Of a stretch of 18,634 nt of DNA, positions 6,906 through 14,771 are shown in pieces (the stretch's first letter is position 1; each line of letters opens with the position of its first letter). A model generated the notes under the pieces. It saw only the letters and a program-made list of their open reading frames with translations, searched no databases and was not told the DNA's origin. A program made the translations under genes and the position numbers. This stretch comes from JBOHTO01 sp050733695 (GTDB lineage Bacteria; Gemmatimonadota; Gemmatimonadetes; Gemmatimonadales; Gemmatimonadaceae), in the NCBI GenBank assembly GCA_050733695.1, contig JBOHTO010000168.1, positions 1 to 18,634 of the forward strand. Reading direction: 5' to 3'.

Positions 6906-8822
6906 TTAGCGCGTATCGCTCGCCGGTCCGATCACGGCCCCATCATCCAGGATGTGGGGAGTGACCAGGATCAGCAGGTCGCGCTTCGTTTCCTCGGTGC
7001 GGGTGCGCCCGAAGAGCCGGCCTATGAATGGAAGATCCACGAGAATCGGAATGCCTTCCTTGGAAACCGCCACTTCCGTCACGGTCAGTCCGCCGATCAC
7101 GGCCGTTTCACCATCCGCGACGAGGAGCTGGTTGTCCGCCCGCTGCTTCTGGAAGGTGAAGCCGAGGTCGGACGCCGCCGGCTGCAGATTCGAACGCTCG
7201 GCGTGCAGCGTCATGAGAACCTGGCGGTTGTTCGTGATGTGCGGTGTCACGCTGAGGATGATGCCGGTCTCCTTGAAGTCGACCGTTGCACGTGCGGCAC
7301 CGCCCGTGGCAGCGGCGGAGCTCAGGTCCACTATGCGGATCGGCGTCTCCTCACCACTCAGGATCTCCGCCTTCCGGTTGTCGAGCGTCACGATGCTCGG
7401 CTCGGCCTGAATGTCGGCGAGCCGGACTTCCTGCAACGCGTCTATGAAGGCCGTGAGATCGAACTTGCCAATCGCGGTGGAGAAGATGAGCTGAAGGGCG
7501 GGATTGATTACCCGCTGGTTCGCGTTCGCGATTCCGGCGAGCGCGTTGCCACCGATGTCGATGATGTTGGTCGTGGAAGGGAATGGCGTGCCGCCGCCCA
7601 GGGCGTCGGGAACACCGTCGCCGTTCGTGTCGATCGGCTCGAAGGTGGACGGATCGGGACGCTGCACCAGCCGGTTGAAGAACTGGCGCTGTGTGCCCAG
7701 ATCGTACGTGACGCCAAGGTCCTCGATGTCGGTACGATTGACGAAGATGATCTTGGCCTTGATCGCCACCTGCGGAGTGCGCACATCCAGATCGGAGACG
7801 TATCCGACCAGATCGTCGATCCGGGAGGGGACGTCGGTGATGAGGAGGGTGTTGGTGCCACTGTCGGCGACAACCGAACCGCGTGTAACGCAGCTCGTCG
7901 CTGTCTGGGTCGTGGCTGCACCCGGCTGGCAATCGCGCGAGAGAAGCGACTCCATGGTCTGCACGAGAGAAGCGGCGCGCGCGTAGTTCACCGAGATCAT
8001 GCGCGTGACGAGCGGCTCCGTGGCCTGCTTCGCGAGCATGTTGCCGTAGCTGTCCACGGTGATGATGCCGTACTGGTCCTCCGTGGCGGCGAGCCCCTGT
8101 GCGTCCAGAATCGCGCGCAGCGCGACATCCCAGGGCTGATCGCGGATCTCGGCGGTCACCGTGCCGGTCACTTCTCTGCCGACCACGATAGTACGCCCGG
8201 AGAAGGCGGCAAACGCGGCGAGCACATCGCGGATGTCGGCATCCTGGTAGGTGACCGTGATCCGGGGCTGCTGCGCCTGCTGCGAGAAGCGGGGCGGCGA
8301 GTTCTCCAGCGGAATGACCTGCTCCGGGGTGACCGGCTCGGCGCGATCGGCCACGTCGTACATCGGCGTGGCCAGCTCCGCAGTCGAGTGCCATGCCGGG
8401 AATCGCTCCGTCATGCCTGCGATCGTCACGCGCACGGCGTTGGCCTCGCGCGTGACCGTGTACTCGCGCGGCGCATCGAGGTCGACGACAACGCGCACCA
8501 CATCTTCCTTGTACTGTCCGATGCGGACGTTCGTGATCCCGCCGCGCGCGATCTCGTCATAGAGACGCGGAGGCATTCCCAGGGTGGCGCCGGCGAAGTC
8601 GACGACGATCCTGTGAGGTCCGGCGAGGGTGAAGTCCTGAACCTCCATGGCTCCACTGATGGCGATGACGACTTCCGCCTGGCCCGTGGCGGGAACCACA
8701 CTGAGCGAGGTCACCGCTCCTTCAGCGCGCACATTCGTATGCGGCGCAGCAGCGTTGACCGGAGTCGCGCCTGCGCTCAGCACGACCGCCGCTGCAGCGA
8801 CCAGCGTCGAGACTCGTATCAT
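6906..8822 (-). CDS. pilQ: Type IV pilus secretin PilQ
   Basis: Forms the outer-membrane channel through which the pilus leaves the cell. The 638-residue protein has a signal peptide (about 1-25, cleavage near VNAAA), one AMIN domain (about 35-135, peptidoglycan-binding in this family), an STN/N0 domain (about 186-258, ITVTYQDADIRDVLAAFAAFSG), a secretin N1-type domain (about 270-350, GSVVADSGTNTLLITDVPSRIDD) and the secretin core (about 350-625: IQAEPSIVTLDN, VTPHI, GETAVIGGL, LPFIGRLFG, ILVTPHIL). Proteobacterial PilQ often has two AMIN domains; I see one. An extra loop near 390-425 holds a calcium-loop-like DTNGDGVPD, and Cys298 and Cys311 may pair. ATG 8822 overlaps the pilP stop (ATGA), and AGGAG lies about 10 bases upstream. 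Confidence 0.96.
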   Translation of the reverse strand: MIRVSTLVAAAAVVLSAGATPVNAAAPHTNVRAEGAVTSLSVVPATGQAEVVIAISGAMEVQDFTLAGPHRIVVDFAGATLGMPPRLYDEIARGGITNVRIGQYKEDVVRVVVDLDAPREYTVTREANAVRVTIAGMTERFPAWHSTAELATPMYDVADRAEPVTPEQVIPLENSPPRFSQQAQQPRITVTYQDADIRDVLAAFAAFSGRTIVVGREVTGTVTAEIRDQPWDVALRAILDAQGLAATEDQYGIITVDSYGNMLAKQATEPLVTRMISVNYARAASLVQTMESLLSRDCQPGAATTQTATSCVTRGSVVADSGTNTLLITDVPSRIDDLVGYVSDLDVRTPQVAIKAKIIFVNRTDIEDLGVTYDLGTQRQFFNRLVQRPDPSTFEPIDTNGDGVPDALGGGTPFPSTTNIIDIGGNALAGIANANQRVINPALQLIFSTAIGKFDLTAFIDALQEVRLADIQAEPSIVTLDNRKAEILSGEETPIRIVDLSSAAATGGAARATVDFKETGIILSVTPHITNNRQVLMTLHAERSNLQPAASDLGFTFQKQRADNQLLVADGETAVIGGLTVTEVAVSKEGIPILVDLPFIGRLFGRTRTEETKRDLLILVTPHILDDGAVIGPASDTR

Positions 8823-9313
8823 GGCCTTCTCGCTCCTGTTGAATCGCCTAGCGTCAGCACTTCCTGCCGGCTGTAGCCAAACTCTTCGATCGTGAAGATG
8901 ACGGACCTGGGTTGTATCTGGGTTACGCGCATCCTGCCGAGCGTCTGCCCGGTGGTCACGCGGTACTGATCCTTGGTCGTGATGTCACGCATGACGGCGA
9001 TCGGGCGCCGGCCGGTGGGGTCATACACGATTCCCGTGAGGCGGAGATCGGAAAGCATCGGCCGCAGATCGCCCGACGCGAGCAGGGAGACGAACGGATC
9101 ACGCCGGCTCCCGGAGTCGTACTCGAAGACCTCGCGAACGAAGCTGAGCGCGGAATCAGCGGGCGCCGCGCCCTCGACTGCGGCGCCCCGGGCTGCCGCG
9201 CTATCGCCCGGCGTGGGCGACTGTGCCCGCAGCACCGAGCCGTGTGCGGCGTGGGCCACGAGTGCGAGGCCCGCGATTCGGGCGAAGCGCCGGGACAGGA
9301 TCGCGCGGATCAT
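8819..9313 (-). CDS. pilP: Type IV pilus assembly protein PilP
   Basis: Periplasmic link between the inner-membrane PilN/PilO pair and the PilQ secretin. The 164-residue protein has a signal sequence (about 1-31, likely cut at LRAQ-S), a disordered Ala-rich linker (about 32-60), then the PilP core. FEYDSGSRRDPF resembles the family's 'Y....RDPF', and the beta-domain LRLTGIVYDPTGRRPIAVM...YRVTTGQTLGRMRVTQI runs to about 150. Unlike classical PilP there is no cysteine anywhere, so it cannot be a lipoprotein. ATG 9313 overlaps the pilO stop by four bases, with GGAG seven bases upstream. Identification rests on motif plus operon position. Confidence 0.9.
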   Translation of the reverse strand: MIRAILSRRFARIAGLALVAHAAHGSVLRAQSPTPGDSAAARGAAVEGAAPADSALSFVREVFEYDSGSRRDPFVSLLASGDLRPMLSDLRLTGIVYDPTGRRPIAVMRDITTKDQYRVTTGQTLGRMRVTQIQPRSVIFTIEEFGYSRQEVLTLGDSTGARRP

Positions 9314-9933
9314 GGCTGGTCTCCGGGGAGTGACCCGGCCGCCGTTCCGGCGCCCGACCTCGCAACGTAGGTCTGGATGTCGAACTGGGCATCGAGTACG
9401 GACTCGCCCCTTTTCGCCCGGGCAGCGACCGCCTGCTGGTTCGCCAGTTGCACCAGCTCGAGCTTCACGGGCGCGATGATGCGGGTGAGGCTGCCCACGT
9501 TCGTGAGGAACTTCGCGACGTCGTGATAACCACCGACCACGCTCATGGTGTAGCGGTGCGTGTCGAACTCGTTGCCGACTATGACCGGCTGCGGCTCCAC
9601 ACTGGCGACATCGAGACCCACGCGACGCGCGGCCGTGGACACCTGCTCGAGCAGGGCCGGCACTTCATTGCTCACGGGCACGAGCTGCCGCATGACCTCG
9701 AGATTCTCCTGGTACGCGCGCGCCTGGGAGCGCAGCTCATCCACATTCCCGCGCGCCAGCTCCGCCTTCGCGCGCTCGTTCATCTGAACGAGAGAGTCGA
9801 GGCGCGCCTGCGTCTGCTCGAGCTCCGCCGCCCGCGGCGAGTGCACGTACGTGTGGTATGCGAATGCGAGCAGCAGCATGACGGCGATCACCGCCGCCAT
9901 CCCCTTGTCCCGTTCGCTGTTGAACATGGCCAT
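9310..9933 (-). CDS. pilO: Type IV pilus inner-membrane protein PilO
   Basis: Bitopic inner-membrane protein that dimerises with PilN in the alignment complex. The 207-residue protein has a short cytoplasmic N terminus, one membrane segment (about 12-29), a periplasmic coiled coil (about 33-85) and a ferredoxin-like domain (about 95-195: PALLEQVSTAARRVGLDV, YTMSVVGGYHDVAKFLTNV). That last stretch is the typical PilO 'G.Y..v..Fl..l..l.Ri' pattern. ATG 9933 follows the pilN stop by three bases, with GAGGT about five bases upstream. A second ATG two codons in (9927) is less well spaced from that SD. Confidence 0.94.
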   Translation of the reverse strand: MAMFNSERDKGMAAVIAVMLLLAFAYHTYVHSPRAAELEQTQARLDSLVQMNERAKAELARGNVDELRSQARAYQENLEVMRQLVPVSNEVPALLEQVSTAARRVGLDVASVEPQPVIVGNEFDTHRYTMSVVGGYHDVAKFLTNVGSLTRIIAPVKLELVQLANQQAVAARAKRGESVLDAQFDIQTYVARSGAGTAAGSLPGDQP

Positions 9934-9936
9934 GGC

Positions 9937-10695
9937 CTACCTCACCGAGAGCGCGACGGGCACCGTGCGAATCGCGGAGTCATGCGGCTCCTCGTACTGC
10001 GCGTTCAGCACGAACTGCGTGACTTCCTTGCCATCGGTGATCACGAGCTGCGAGCGCGAGAGCTCGACCTTCTCCACGAACTGGGAGGCCTCGAGCAGCC
10101 GCATGAAGCGCGTGAGCGCCTGGATGTCGACGGTGTTGCCGATGATCTGGAACTTCACCGTGTCCCTTGGCGCGACGACATCGATCGAATCGCGCGCACC
10201 GGGGGCGGCTGCCGGAGCTCCCGGCGCACCCGCCGGAACCGGCGCCGCGGCCGCAGCAGCGGACTGCGGCACGCTGGTCTGGATCACGGAACTGAGCCAC
10301 GTGTACGGCGGCAGCGCGCGGCTGATCTCGTCCATCAGGTGTGGCCATACGAACCGGTTGTCGTCGATCGACCTGATGATGTTGAGCTGCCTGAGAACCG
10401 AATCGCGCTGCGCCTCGGCACGCCGCTTCTCGTTCAGCACGGCGGCATAGCGCGTGGAGTCCTGCACGGCTCGCTGCTGCTTCTCGGCCAGATCGGAGCG
10501 CCGGGCGGCCTGCTGCACGTAGAGGAAGCCAACCGCCAGCAGGACGACTGCGACCGTGCCGGTAGCGCCCATGAGCCATGGATCGCGAACGCGGCCCGCC
10601 AGCCCGGAGAACGCGGCTGCGATGCCGGCGCCACCACCGCCGCCACTCTTCCGGCCCTTTCTGCCGGAACCCGGCAGCAGATTGATTTCGATCAT
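9937..10695 (-). CDS. pilN: Type IV pilus inner-membrane protein PilN
   Basis: Connects cytoplasmic PilM to periplasmic PilO. The 252-residue protein opens with MIEINLLP, the conserved INLLP peptide that docks into PilM. A Gly-rich cytoplasmic linker, a membrane segment (about 42-60), a coiled coil (about 62-110) and a ferredoxin-like domain with FQIIGNTVDIQALTRFMRLLE (about 182-202) follow. An Ala/Pro-rich stretch at about 136-168 interrupts the periplasmic domain and makes the protein longer than the typical 180-200 residues. ATG 10695 is preceded by GGAAGGT at good spacing. The gene starts 22 bases after pilM and ends three bases before pilO. Confidence 0.95.
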   Translation of the reverse strand: MIEINLLPGSGRKGRKSGGGGGAGIAAAFSGLAGRVRDPWLMGATGTVAVVLLAVGFLYVQQAARRSDLAEKQQRAVQDSTRYAAVLNEKRRAEAQRDSVLRQLNIIRSIDDNRFVWPHLMDEISRALPPYTWLSSVIQTSVPQSAAAAAAPVPAGAPGAPAAAPGARDSIDVVAPRDTVKFQIIGNTVDIQALTRFMRLLEASQFVEKVELSRSQLVITDGKEVTQFVLNAQYEEPHDSAIRTVPVALSVR

Positions 10696-10717
10696 GCGAA
10701 TGACCTTCCGGAGTTGA

Positions 10718-11761
10718 TCAGGCGACCTTGCGAAGCGCGAGCCCGATCGGGAGCATCAGCATCGGCGCGACCTCGTCTGTGACGAGCGATTCGAACGCGC
10801 CGTCACGTACGTTCAGGTTCGACAGGGGGTTGGCCTGCTCGACATGGATTCTCAGCCGGTCGGCGAGCGCCTGCGTGAGTCCCGGGATCCGCGCGCCGCC
10901 ACCGCACGTGAACACGGCCCGAAGCTGGTTGCCGGAGCGCGACGACGATGCGAGAAAGGCGGCGGCGCGCTCGATGGCCGTGGCGATCTCCTCGCCGCGG
11001 TTCTCCATGATCGCGTCCAGGTGCGGCGATCGATCGTAGCCCTGAAGAAGGTGATCGGCCTCTTCGGCACCGAGCCCGCGCTCCCGCTGCAGATCCTCGC
11101 GCAACCGCCTGGTTCCCACGGCGAGATCGCGCGTGAGAATCGGCACGCCGTCATCGAGAATGTTGATCGTCGTCACCTCGTGACCGATGTTGACGAGGCC
11201 GACAACGCCCTCCATCGCATCCGGGTAATTCACCTCGAAGGCGTTGTGCAGGGCAAAGGCGTCGACGTCAACCGCAGCGGGCGAGAGACCGGCGTCGGTC
11301 AGGAGCCGCAGCTTCGACTCGACCAGTTCGCGCTTTGCCGCGACGAGCAGAACCTGCATCTGCAGCCCCTCGGCGAATGGATCGAGTATCTGGTAGTCCA
11401 GTTCCACCGACTCCATATCGAAGGGCACGTGCTGCTCGGCTTCCCAGCGCACGAGCTCACGCGCCTGCGCGTCCTTGACGCGGTCGATCTGGATCTTCTT
11501 GATGATCACGTCGCGACCGCCGACGGCGGTCACAACGGATTTCGACTTGATCCCGGCGCTCTCGAGGGCGGTACGTATGGCGTCGGACACGATCCCGGGG
11601 TCCATGATCTCACCCTCGACGATCGCGTCCGCGAGAAGCGGCGTGATCGCGACACGGGTGAGCTCGGGCTCGCCCTTGCCGTGGTCGATGACGGCCACCT
11701 TGATGAGGCCGGAACCGATGTCGAGCCCTACCGTGGTCTTCCTGCGACCGAAGAGCGCCAT
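10718..11761 (-). CDS. pilM: Type IV pilus assembly ATPase-fold protein PilM
   Basis: Actin-like cytoplasmic protein that binds ATP and the PilN N terminus and joins the alignment complex to the motor. The 347-residue protein shows the phosphate-1 motif VGLDIGSGLIKVAVID (11-26), a central GLVNIGHEVTTINILDDG (phosphate-2 type, about 188-205), and the C-terminal adenosine motif FTCGGGARIPGL (about 284-295). Length is that of the family (about 340-355). It is the first gene of the pilMNOPQ-lipoprotein operon and begins at ATG 11761. The SD is weak (GGCAGG five bases before the ATG), and 450 gene-free bases lie upstream. Confidence 0.97.
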   Translation of the reverse strand: MALFGRRKTTVGLDIGSGLIKVAVIDHGKGEPELTRVAITPLLADAIVEGEIMDPGIVSDAIRTALESAGIKSKSVVTAVGGRDVIIKKIQIDRVKDAQARELVRWEAEQHVPFDMESVELDYQILDPFAEGLQMQVLLVAAKRELVESKLRLLTDAGLSPAAVDVDAFALHNAFEVNYPDAMEGVVGLVNIGHEVTTINILDDGVPILTRDLAVGTRRLREDLQRERGLGAEEADHLLQGYDRSPHLDAIMENRGEEIATAIERAAAFLASSSRSGNQLRAVFTCGGGARIPGLTQALADRLRIHVEQANPLSNLNVRDGAFESLVTDEVAPMLMLPIGLALRKVA

Positions 11762-11913
11762 GTGCCTGCCGTGAAGTTTGTCGTTTGGCGGTGCGCCGAA
11801 CGGGAAGGTGCCCGTCGCGGCTGGTGGAGCGGTGCAAACGAATCGTCCAGCTTTCCTGGCGCGTGACCGGTGTGTGCCGGCAGCGGCCCCTGCGAGAGGA
11901 GACTTGAGGAAGC

Positions 11914-11930
11914 GCGCGTTAGTAACGCGC
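11914..11930. promoter_or_regulatory. Perfect palindrome upstream of pilM (candidate operator)
   Basis: GCGCGTTA, one central G, then TAACGCGC: an 8-base perfect inverted repeat with a single-base spacer. The spacing fits binding by a dimeric repressor or activator rather than an RNA hairpin, because a 1-base loop cannot form. It sits 153 bases upstream of the pilM ATG. Confidence 0.5.
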
Positions 11931-12088
11931 TTGCTTGCATTTACATCTGCCTTGCCCGATCCGCTCTCCGGAGCACCCGGACAGATTGACCAGCGGGCCG
12001 GTCGTTTCTCCCATCACACGAGCAGGGGCGGAGAAGGTAACAGAGTGTGTGCGGCGTCACGGCGCGATCGGCGACCGGGCCAACAGAG

Positions 12089-12126
12089 AGGCGCCCACGA
12101 TCCGGTGCACTGGATCATGGGCGCCT
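12089..12126 (-). terminator. Terminator-like hairpin after minor-pilin operon 1
   Basis: A 9-base stem AGGCGCCCA/TGGGCGCCT, one mismatch, then 5 more pairs GATCC/GGATC, closing on an 8-base loop. It lies 86 bases past the pilX stop. On the minus strand it is followed by CTCTCTGTTG, only moderately pyrimidine-rich. It is the strongest stem in the window and separates the minor-pilin operon from pilM. Confidence 0.7.
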
Positions 12127-12194
12127 CATGTCACCCGGTCGTCAACGGAACCGCCCCAGGCGTTGGCGTCAGCCGCTGCGTGGAGCGGAACCGG

Positions 12195-12209
12195 TGACGT
12201 GCAACGTCA
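12195..12209. repeat. TGACGT-GCA-ACGTCA palindrome at the 3' end of minor-pilin operon 1
   Basis: A 6-base perfect stem with a 3-base loop, beginning two bases after the pilX stop on the minus strand. It may protect the 3' end of the transcript or be part of the termination region. Confidence 0.4.
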
Positions 12210-12211
12210 GT

Positions 12212-13348
12212 TCAGTACAGATCCGTCCATGCCCTCTCATCCGCCGGAACGACGAAGGACGAGTTGGCGAGCGCAGTGAGGAGAGCGCAGCGCGAGTACA
12301 TGACCGTGGCGTTACCGGACACGGACTGCGAGTCCAGCAGAACGTCGGCGGCCATGATCCCGCCGGTGAACTTCGAGTTCACGCCACCGGTACCTCGGAG
12401 TTCCACGCGTCCGCGCACGATCACGGGGCCCGCCCACTGCATGTTGCCCTGCACGTCCATGTTGCCCTCCACCAGCAGAACGCCCTGGCCATAGTCCCCG
12501 TTCACTAGGAGATCGCCCGGTGCATAGATGATGGGGAAATAGGATTCGCAGGCACCGGCCGGCGTCGAACGGCGAGGGTCGCCCCAGTTGTTGAGGTCGG
12601 CCGTGTTGCAGCTCCCATCCGGCTTGTACGACGGCGTCGGGCGGTTGAACGAGCCCGGTGTGACCATCTTCGCGCCCGCGGTCATCTGTGCCCAGTCGGT
12701 GTTGCCGTAGTCGAAATACAGCGTGGTGTCGTCGACTGTCGGATCAACGGCGGTCGGAGGGTTGCCAACACAACTGCCCGCCTGCTTGCACACCACATCG
12801 GCGGCGTTGTCGACGACCACGCCCGGCTTGTCCGTGCTGCCATCCGGTATTGGGCAGTCGTTCCAGCCCACAGGGTTCGTGTCGAAGCCGCTGACTTCGG
12901 AGCTTCCGCCCACCGTCACAGCGCCACGAGTGGTGAGCCCGCCCTTGAAGTTCATCATCGGCATCGCGAGGCGCAGCACCATCCCTGTGCGGCGCCGCGA
13001 CTGCGATTGCGAGCCCGGCGTGACCGTTCCTTCCGACACGAGCCAGAACGTGGTCTGGTTGAGGCGCGTGATAGTCGCGTGCAGTTCCCAGTTGGGCCCT
13101 ATCGTGTCGACACGGATGACGTCGCCATTCTTCATCTTGCCGTTCCACGTATTGTCCCAGCCCGCAATGGCGCCGGCCTGACCGGCGTCGGCGACGGTCA
13201 TGGCGGCCGTCTGCATCAACGTATTGCGCCCGATGCGGAATTCCTGCGTGGACGCGAAGAATGCCCCGGCGATGAGTGCGCCGATCACGACCATCGCGAA
13301 CAGCGCGACGGCGAGGGCGAAACCGGGACGTCTGGTATTGGTACGCAT
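12212..13348 (-). CDS. PilX-like minor pilin with C-terminal beta-solenoid-like region (operon 1)
   Basis: A 378-residue pseudopilin. A basic 9-residue leader ends MRTNTRRPG, and prepilin peptidase would cut before FALAVALF; a hydrophobic helix with VVIGALIAGAFFAS follows. Position +5 is Val instead of the usual Glu, as in tip-capping GspK/PilX-type pseudopilins. The C-terminal region (about 275-350) has short repeated hydrophobic strands with Gly/Asn turns (GQGVLLVEGNMDVQGN, VIVRGRVELRG), resembling a beta-solenoid. Conserved cysteines at about 165, 187, 193, 247, 267 and 354 suggest disulfides. I chose ATG 13348 because GGAG lies six bases upstream; a GTG at 13360 overlaps that SD. It is the last gene of operon 1 and has a clear paralog at 15450-16625. 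Confidence 0.88.
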   Translation of the reverse strand: MRTNTRRPGFALAVALFAMVVIGALIAGAFFASTQEFRIGRNTLMQTAAMTVADAGQAGAIAGWDNTWNGKMKNGDVIRVDTIGPNWELHATITRLNQTTFWLVSEGTVTPGSQSQSRRRTGMVLRLAMPMMNFKGGLTTRGAVTVGGSSEVSGFDTNPVGWNDCPIPDGSTDKPGVVVDNAADVVCKQAGSCVGNPPTAVDPTVDDTTLYFDYGNTDWAQMTAGAKMVTPGSFNRPTPSYKPDGSCNTADLNNWGDPRRSTPAGACESYFPIIYAPGDLLVNGDYGQGVLLVEGNMDVQGNMQWAGPVIVRGRVELRGTGGVNSKFTGGIMAADVLLDSQSVSGNATVMYSRCALLTALANSSFVVPADERAWTDLY

Positions 13349-13381
13349 GGAGTACTCCACGTTGGAGTCGGTTGCCTGGAA

Positions 13382-14338
13382 TCAGTTACGGTTTCGTACT
13401 GCGATGCGAACATCGAGCGAGTCGCGGAAAATCGACGCGCGGCCGCCCGAGAGACTCACCGGTTCGCCACTCTCCCCGCGGAGAATGAGGCGGAACTGCG
13501 CAACCTCGCGCCGGTTCGCTGTGGCGGCGCCGAGTGAATCGAAATAGGCGAGCGTGACACCGTTGGCAGCGCCGGCAGCGATGTACGGCCGGTATGGTCC
13601 CGCGATCGGCTCGAGCGCGCTGCAGCCCACCCCGCCACGACACTCGGAATAGCCCAGGTACCAGTCGGAACCGGGCTGATAGAGCGCGTAGCGAACGGGG
13701 CGAAAGAAGCGCACCGGGTTGCCGGCACCCACACCTGTCGCGACGTAGGCGGGGAGCGCGCTGCTCAACGTGACCGTGTAGCTGTTGCTGGCTGCATCGG
13801 CAGCCGTCGTGAGCCCCGTGCTGGCCGGGCATCCGCCAACGAGAGGGACGACGTTCGCGACTTCGGCGGGAATCCAGACGCCCGGGTTCCCTATTTCACC
13901 CGAATCCGCGTAAACGAAAAGCGAGTCGCCGGCCGCGGGCTGCGAGAGCCAGCGTGTGAGCGAGTTCCCCTTGGCGACGTTCTCGGGTGGAAGTATGAGC
14001 GTCAGCCGACCCGCGCCGATCACGCATGCAACCGAACTGCCGAAGGTCGAGCGGTAGCTGATCGACCGGTCGTCCATCTGCGTGATGTCGAGCGACGCGG
14101 GGTTCGCGGTGGACACGCCGCGCAGATCGGCGACAAGAAGATCAACTGCCTGGCGGATCTGGCCGCGCGTATCCATCACATCGGCCGCGCCACGGTAGAA
14201 GCGCTGCTGTCGCACGATCACCGTCATCAGCGTACCCATCACGATGCCGAGGAGGACGATGACAATCATTAGCTCGGTGAGCGAGAAGCCCGCGCTGTTG
14301 CGCCGGCTCCGGCGGTTGCGGCTCGAGTTCAGGGACAT
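13382..14338 (-). CDS. PilW-like minor pilin (operon 1)
   Basis: A 318-residue type IV pseudopilin. The basic leader (1-17) ends SAG, followed by FSLTELMIVIVLLGIVMG with Glu at +5, then QQRFYRGAADVMDTRGQIRQAVDLL, which is typical of PilW. The large C-terminal domain has cysteines in SSVACV, VGGCPASTGLT and ECRGGVGC, matching positions in the paralog at 16646-17605; both proteins end in RNRN. Start ATG 14338 has AGGAG nine bases upstream. The frame is open much further upstream, but that part only shadows the PilV gene. The start overlaps the PilV stop by 10 bases, and the stop is 33 bases before the PilX-like start. Likely role: priming complex or tip of the pilus. Confidence 0.9.
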   Translation of the reverse strand: MSLNSSRNRRSRRNSAGFSLTELMIVIVLLGIVMGTLMTVIVRQQRFYRGAADVMDTRGQIRQAVDLLVADLRGVSTANPASLDITQMDDRSISYRSTFGSSVACVIGAGRLTLILPPENVAKGNSLTRWLSQPAAGDSLFVYADSGEIGNPGVWIPAEVANVVPLVGGCPASTGLTTAADAASNSYTVTLSSALPAYVATGVGAGNPVRFFRPVRYALYQPGSDWYLGYSECRGGVGCSALEPIAGPYRPYIAAGAANGVTLAYFDSLGAATANRREVAQFRLILRGESGEPVSLSGGRASIFRDSLDVRIAVRNRN

Positions 14339-14769
14339 GTGCGCACACTCCTGAATGCCCGCGTCTTCACCTGTCCGCGGAGGTAATACTTCACGGTGTC
14401 TGTGAGCACGACCGCCGTGATCGATGGATTGCGGCTGGCGCCGGCGGCGAGCGTCCAGGTCTCGGACATCCCCCTGCCCGTTGCCGAACCCGTGGAAGGA
14501 ATGGCGAGCTGGCTGCAATTGACCGAACGAAGGCGCTCGAAGCGGCTCTGCGCGACGTTCGCGGCCAGCGTCTGCTGAGCACCGCCGCTCATCTGGCGGG
14601 TTACGACTGCGGCGGTCGAAGCGAGTCCCAGGACGCCGATCGAGAGGATCACGATCGCGACGATGAGCTCGACAAGGGTGAAACCGTCGCGGCCGCGGGA
14701 CACGCCGGCGGGCAGGCGACAGCCGGTGGCCGCGTTTCCGGCGCGCTCTTCACGATTCACGAAAGACAT
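14329..14769 (-). CDS. PilV-like minor pilin (operon 1)
   Basis: A 146-residue type IV pseudopilin. An unusually long 29-residue leader ends RGRDG, followed by FTLVELIVAIVILSIGVLGLAS with Glu at +5 and the PilV-type continuation STAAVVTRQMSGGAQQT...SRFERLRS. The paralog at 17587-17970 shares the STAAVVTRQM stretch exactly. ATG 14769 is preceded by AAGGGG at about 8 bases; a GTG at 14778 is possible but lacks an SD. It starts two bases after the FimT stop (14772), so translation is probably coupled. Confidence 0.9.
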   Translation of the reverse strand: MSFVNREERAGNAATGCRLPAGVSRGRDGFTLVELIVAIVILSIGVLGLASTAAVVTRQMSGGAQQTLAANVAQSRFERLRSVNCSQLAIPSTGSATGRGMSETWTLAAGASRNPSITAVVLTDTVKYYLRGQVKTRAFRSVRTCP

Positions 14770-14771
14770 TG

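Larger units (their letters stand above)
11762..12211. promoter_or_regulatory. Gene-free 450-bp region between minor-pilin operon 1 and pilM
   Basis: No credible gene on either strand and no tRNA-like fold. The right half ends the minor-pilin operon: a 15-base palindrome (12195-12209) directly after the pilX stop, and a strong terminator-like hairpin (12089-12126). The left half should contain the pilM promoter. It has a perfect palindrome at 11914-11930, about 150 bases upstream of pilM, but I could not find a convincing -35/-10 pair. Confidence 0.6.

Noticed and set aside
6903..8876. A 657-codon plus-strand open frame
   Set aside because: Exact shadow of pilQ on the other strand; the translation has no recognisable motif while the minus strand gives a full secretin.
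11935..11955. Sigma-54-like GG...GC promoter upstream of pilM
   Set aside because: GG and GC are 11 rather than 10 bases apart and the surrounding consensus is poor.
11778..12197. A 139-codon plus-strand frame in the pilM upstream region
   Set aside because: It runs through the terminator hairpin and operator-like palindrome and shows no domain, no SD that I can see and no plus-strand neighbours.
14339..14518. N-terminal extension of the operon 1 PilW-like protein
   Set aside because: The added 60 residues are a frame-shifted shadow of PilV; ATG 14338 has an SD and gives a normal prepilin leader.
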